Source: a virus. Taken from it: a DNA stretch of 24,434 nt. The notes beneath the pieces were generated by a model. It did no database searches and was not told the origin of the DNA. It saw nothing but the letters and a program-made list of their open reading frames with translations. How positions within the stretch are numbered: the stretch's first letter is position 1; each line of letters begins with the position of its first letter. The stretch lies in IMG/VR virus record IMGVR_UViG_3300025289_000116, positions 1 to 24,434 of that record; one strand, written 5' to 3'. This document shows, piece after piece, positions 23,049-24,434 of this stretch. The position numbers and the translations under genes are program-made.

Positions 23049-23316
23049 GAGGTTTATTTGCCTCCGATTGCTTTCTTATTTCTTCGGCAGATAACTTGTC
23101 TTCATAAGACTGCATCTGTGATTTCACAACCACAGTCTGAATCAGCAGAGCACGTTTCTGAGCAGGCATAGCCCAGAATTCCTCAATATCGACTCCCCAG
23201 GCTAAAGCTGTCAGCGAGTCTCTAAGAACCTCCGAGTACTCCCAATTGCTCTCCGGTATCTTCAGCTGATCCAGTGGAGTTCCCTTCCCCGGTTCGTGGC
23301 TCGGATTCCACTTCAC
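23041..23316 (-). CDS. Tail assembly chaperone, second (frameshifted) part
   Basis: A 91-codon frame counted from GTG 23316, but open from 23331. It lies directly ahead of the tape measure gene and overlaps the first chaperone frame by about 100 bases, the classical lambda G/T arrangement. It has no ribosome site before its GTG, so it is most likely made only as an extension of the first frame by a ribosomal shift. The sequence (LTALAWGVDIEEFWAMPAQKRALLIQTVVV then a charged helical tail) is typical of T-type extensions that contact the tape measure protein. It ends eight bases inside the tape measure start. Confidence 0.75.
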   Translation of the reverse strand: MKWNPSHEPGKGTPLDQLKIPESNWEYSEVLRDSLTALAWGVDIEEFWAMPAQKRALLIQTVVVKSQMQSYEDKLSAEEIRKQSEANKPRV

Positions 23317-23869
23317 TAGGAAAGGAGTCTCTTACTGACGTCAGATCCTCCACCGAAACACCTGTAAGACCCATGACTACGGTTAGAATCTCACCGATGT
23401 CATCAGAGTCATGAAATACCTCTGTCTGCATGAAGTAAAACTTGTTTTCATCTTCATCTTCTGAAAGATCGATTCCTATCAATTTCTGCCGCTTTTTCCA
23501 AGCAACAAAACTATCCTCAAAATCTTTCAGCTCAACACATTCAAGAAGTACCGCATACAGAAGTTTTTCAGTCAGCTCTGTCTCTGCATCTTCCTGCGCT
23601 TCAAGATAATCAGCCCACACTTTCTTATCTTCTTCTGTAGTTAGCGTGGTCTCATCATGCTCGTAAATCTCGACATCTCCTGTAGCAGTATTTACTTCAT
23701 ACGTAGGCTTCGTAGGATAATCAATTGCCCGATTTACTTGCTGAGGAGTTAGCGGAGGAAGTCCTGTCAGTATAACCTGAAGACCGCTGCTAGTCGTATA
23801 AGGACGACTACGCTCCCTGCTTTCATCTTTCTTGTAAGCAGGCATCGTTCGTTTATTTCGCTTTGCCAT
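23222..23869 (-). CDS. Tail assembly chaperone, first part (G-like)
   Basis: 215 residues from ATG 23869 (preceded by GGGAG nine bases upstream; an earlier in-frame ATG falls inside the intergenic hairpin). The protein is acidic with a basic N-terminus (MAKRNKRTMPAYKK). The central region (KVWADYLEAQEDAETELTEKLLYAVLLECVEL) and VMGLTGVSVEDL helix resemble G-type chaperones that coat the tape measure protein during tail assembly and are absent from the virion. The C-terminal 40 residues are low-complexity Glu/Ser/Gly, which often marks the shift region. Position between the tail tube and tape measure genes supports the role strongly. Confidence 0.75.
   Translation of the reverse strand: MAKRNKRTMPAYKKDESRERSRPYTTSSGLQVILTGLPPLTPQQVNRAIDYPTKPTYEVNTATGDVEIYEHDETTLTTEEDKKVWADYLEAQEDAETELTEKLLYAVLLECVELKDFEDSFVAWKKRQKLIGIDLSEDEDENKFYFMQTEVFHDSDDIGEILTVVMGLTGVSVEDLTSVRDSFPSEVESEPRTGEGNSTGSAEDTGEQLGVLGGS
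23285..23326 (-). other. Candidate programmed frameshift region
   Basis: Passing from the G-like frame to the T-like frame needs a +1 (or -2) shift; the -1 frame meets TGA soon after. The shift must fall between 23331 and 23222. Two plausible +1 sites are TTT followed by C (codon 23323-23321, Phe-tRNA can re-pair with TTC) and GGG followed by G (codon 23290-23288 within ACC-GGG-GAA). Neither is proven. Confidence 0.4.
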
Positions 23870-23975
23870 TGAATGACTCTCCCTGTCCTGGATCAACGGG
23901 CTGAGGGGAGAGTAGCCTCAGGACACCGTTGATCCAGGACACATTCTCACTTGTGCAGTTATTGAACACTCTCCG
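23868..23975 (-). repeat. Imperfect direct repeats flanking the hairpin
   Basis: GGAGAGTGTTCAAT (23974-23961) and GGAGAGTCATTCAAT (23882-23868) lie on the two sides of the 58-base hairpin and differ by one inserted base and one substitution. The second copy is the working ribosome site and ATG entry of the chaperone gene. The first follows the tail protein's stop codon and leads to ATA instead of ATG, as if the original junction had been duplicated when the hairpin arose. Confidence 0.5.
23884..23941 (-). promoter_or_regulatory. Long intergenic hairpin before tail chaperone gene
   Basis: TGTCCTGGATCAACGG (minus strand, 23941-23926) pairs perfectly over 16 bp with 23899-23884; inside, CTGAGG (23921-23916) pairs with CCTCAG (23906-23901) around a 9-base loop. 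It is followed by the chaperone ribosome site, not by a U-tract. It occupies most of the 106-base gap and could attenuate read-through from the abundant tail-tube message, protect RNA ends or serve as a processing site. Confidence 0.7.
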
Positions 23976-24434
23976 TCAAGCCTCTGGCAGAATCTTCGCC
24001 AGCATGCCAGTACCACCAGTGACTACACCTGCGGCGTAAGCTAATTTAGAGTTCACCATCTTGGCATCACGGAAACCATTGTTAGAAATTGCATCCAATG
24101 GCATCCAGTCATGTCCGCCATTAATTGTGTGGTAGATGACTCCGCTTGCTGCATATCCCGCAGCAAGTCCCTGAAGTTCGTCCAAGAAATCTACAGCGCC
24201 AACTGAAAAGCTCTCTCGCTGCGCCCAAGTATCTCCGGCATCGTGCGTATACCACAGACCGTTACTACCAGACACCCAGACGAAGAATGGAGATATCGCA
24301 TGAATATCTGTAGCTGATGCAGCTCCAGAGGTCGGATCGACAGTAGCAGACCAGGAAGCACCAACCTGAGAACCATCAGTAGTCTTTGCAGTCTGACCGC
24401 CAGTATAAACTGCGAAACCAATATTCGAGTCAGT
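23976..24434 (-). CDS. Probable major tail protein with Asp-box beta-propeller, C-terminal part
   Basis: Open through the window edge for 152 residues plus stop; the true start is outside. The visible part contains Asp-box/BNR motifs typical of sialidase and sortilin-type propeller blades: WYTHDAGDTWAQ matches S/T-x-D-x-G-x-T-W exactly, with degenerate forms at KTTDGSQVGASW and HTINGGHDWMPL, spaced about 40 residues apart. Lying just before the chaperone pair, it occupies the place of the major tail tube protein, so the propeller may be a surface decoration on the tube. An independent minor structural protein is the alternative. No catalytic residues of a sialidase can be judged from this fragment. 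Confidence 0.65.
   Translation of the reverse strand, partial: TDSNIGFAVYTGGQTAKTTDGSQVGASWSATVDPTSGAASATDIHAISPFFVWVSGSNGLWYTHDAGDTWAQRESFSVGAVDFLDELQGLAAGYAASGVIYHTINGGHDWMPLDAISNNGFRDAKMVNSKLAYAAGVVTGGTGMLAKILPEA

Noticed and set aside
1-24434. tRNA genes, CRISPR arrays, insertion sequences, integrase or attachment sites
   Set aside because: Looked for cloverleaf-like runs, regularly spaced repeats, transposase motifs and flanking duplications; none was convincing by eye.

Overview
This window is part of a tailed double-stranded DNA phage genome with a siphovirus-type tail module. It could also be a prophage or a metagenomic viral contig. Every gene I can support lies on the minus strand, so transcription runs from position 24434 toward 1. 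The genes are packed tightly, with ATGA, TAATG or short overlaps at many junctions and good AAGGAG-type ribosome sites. No tRNA, rRNA, CRISPR array, integrase, insertion sequence or terminase is visible. The Gp37-like tail protein (a family named from a Rhodococcus phage) and the small holin suggest a Gram-positive host, but the sequence does not prove this.

Layout in the direction of transcription. (1) Tail module, 24434 to 13197: the end of a probable major tail protein carrying Asp-box beta-propeller repeats; a two-frame tail assembly chaperone; a 1590-residue tape measure protein; a distal tail-like protein; a fibre-like protein; a Gp37-like hub/tail protein; a YadA-head-like fibre with a GC-rich C-terminal domain; and two small proteins. 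(2) Lysis-type module, 13177 to 12448: a small coiled-coil membrane protein followed by a holin. No endolysin is visible. (3) A 192-base regulatory gap, 12447 to 12256: a near-consensus sigma-70 promoter pointing left, a palindrome overlapping its -35 element, and a strong leader hairpin. (4) Replication/recombination module, 12255 to 7358: SNF2-type helicase, hypothetical protein, Cas4/RecB-like nuclease, Sak4-like ATPase, SSB-like protein and RuvC-like resolvase. (5) Nucleotide-metabolism and probable DNA-base-modification module, 7370 to 3537: FAD/NAD-binding oxidoreductase, a MazG-like plus HAD fusion, a DUF1599/Nmad1-like protein, a GT-A glycosyltransferase and a ThyX-type thymidylate synthase. 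(6) Four small uncharacterised proteins, 3547 to 2606. (7) A 134-base leader, then a family A DNA polymerase with an intact proofreading domain, and the start of an archaeo-eukaryotic-type (AEP/PrimPol) primase that runs off the window edge.

The most interesting reading is that ThyX, the glycosyltransferase, the DUF1599-like protein, the pyrophosphatase-phosphatase fusion and the flavoprotein form one translationally coupled pathway. It would reshape the deoxynucleotide pool and build a glycosylated or otherwise hypermodified base, which an AEP primase and proofreading PolA would then handle. This is inference from domains and gene order; no TET/JBP-type hydroxylase or DNA methylase is visible in the window. 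A second theme is a set of RNA hairpins without U-tracts placed at gene starts: 5170-5202, 5668-5685, 7745-7764, 12284-12321, 23884-23941, plus interleaved repeats at 2531-2573. They look more like translation-control or RNA-processing elements than terminators.
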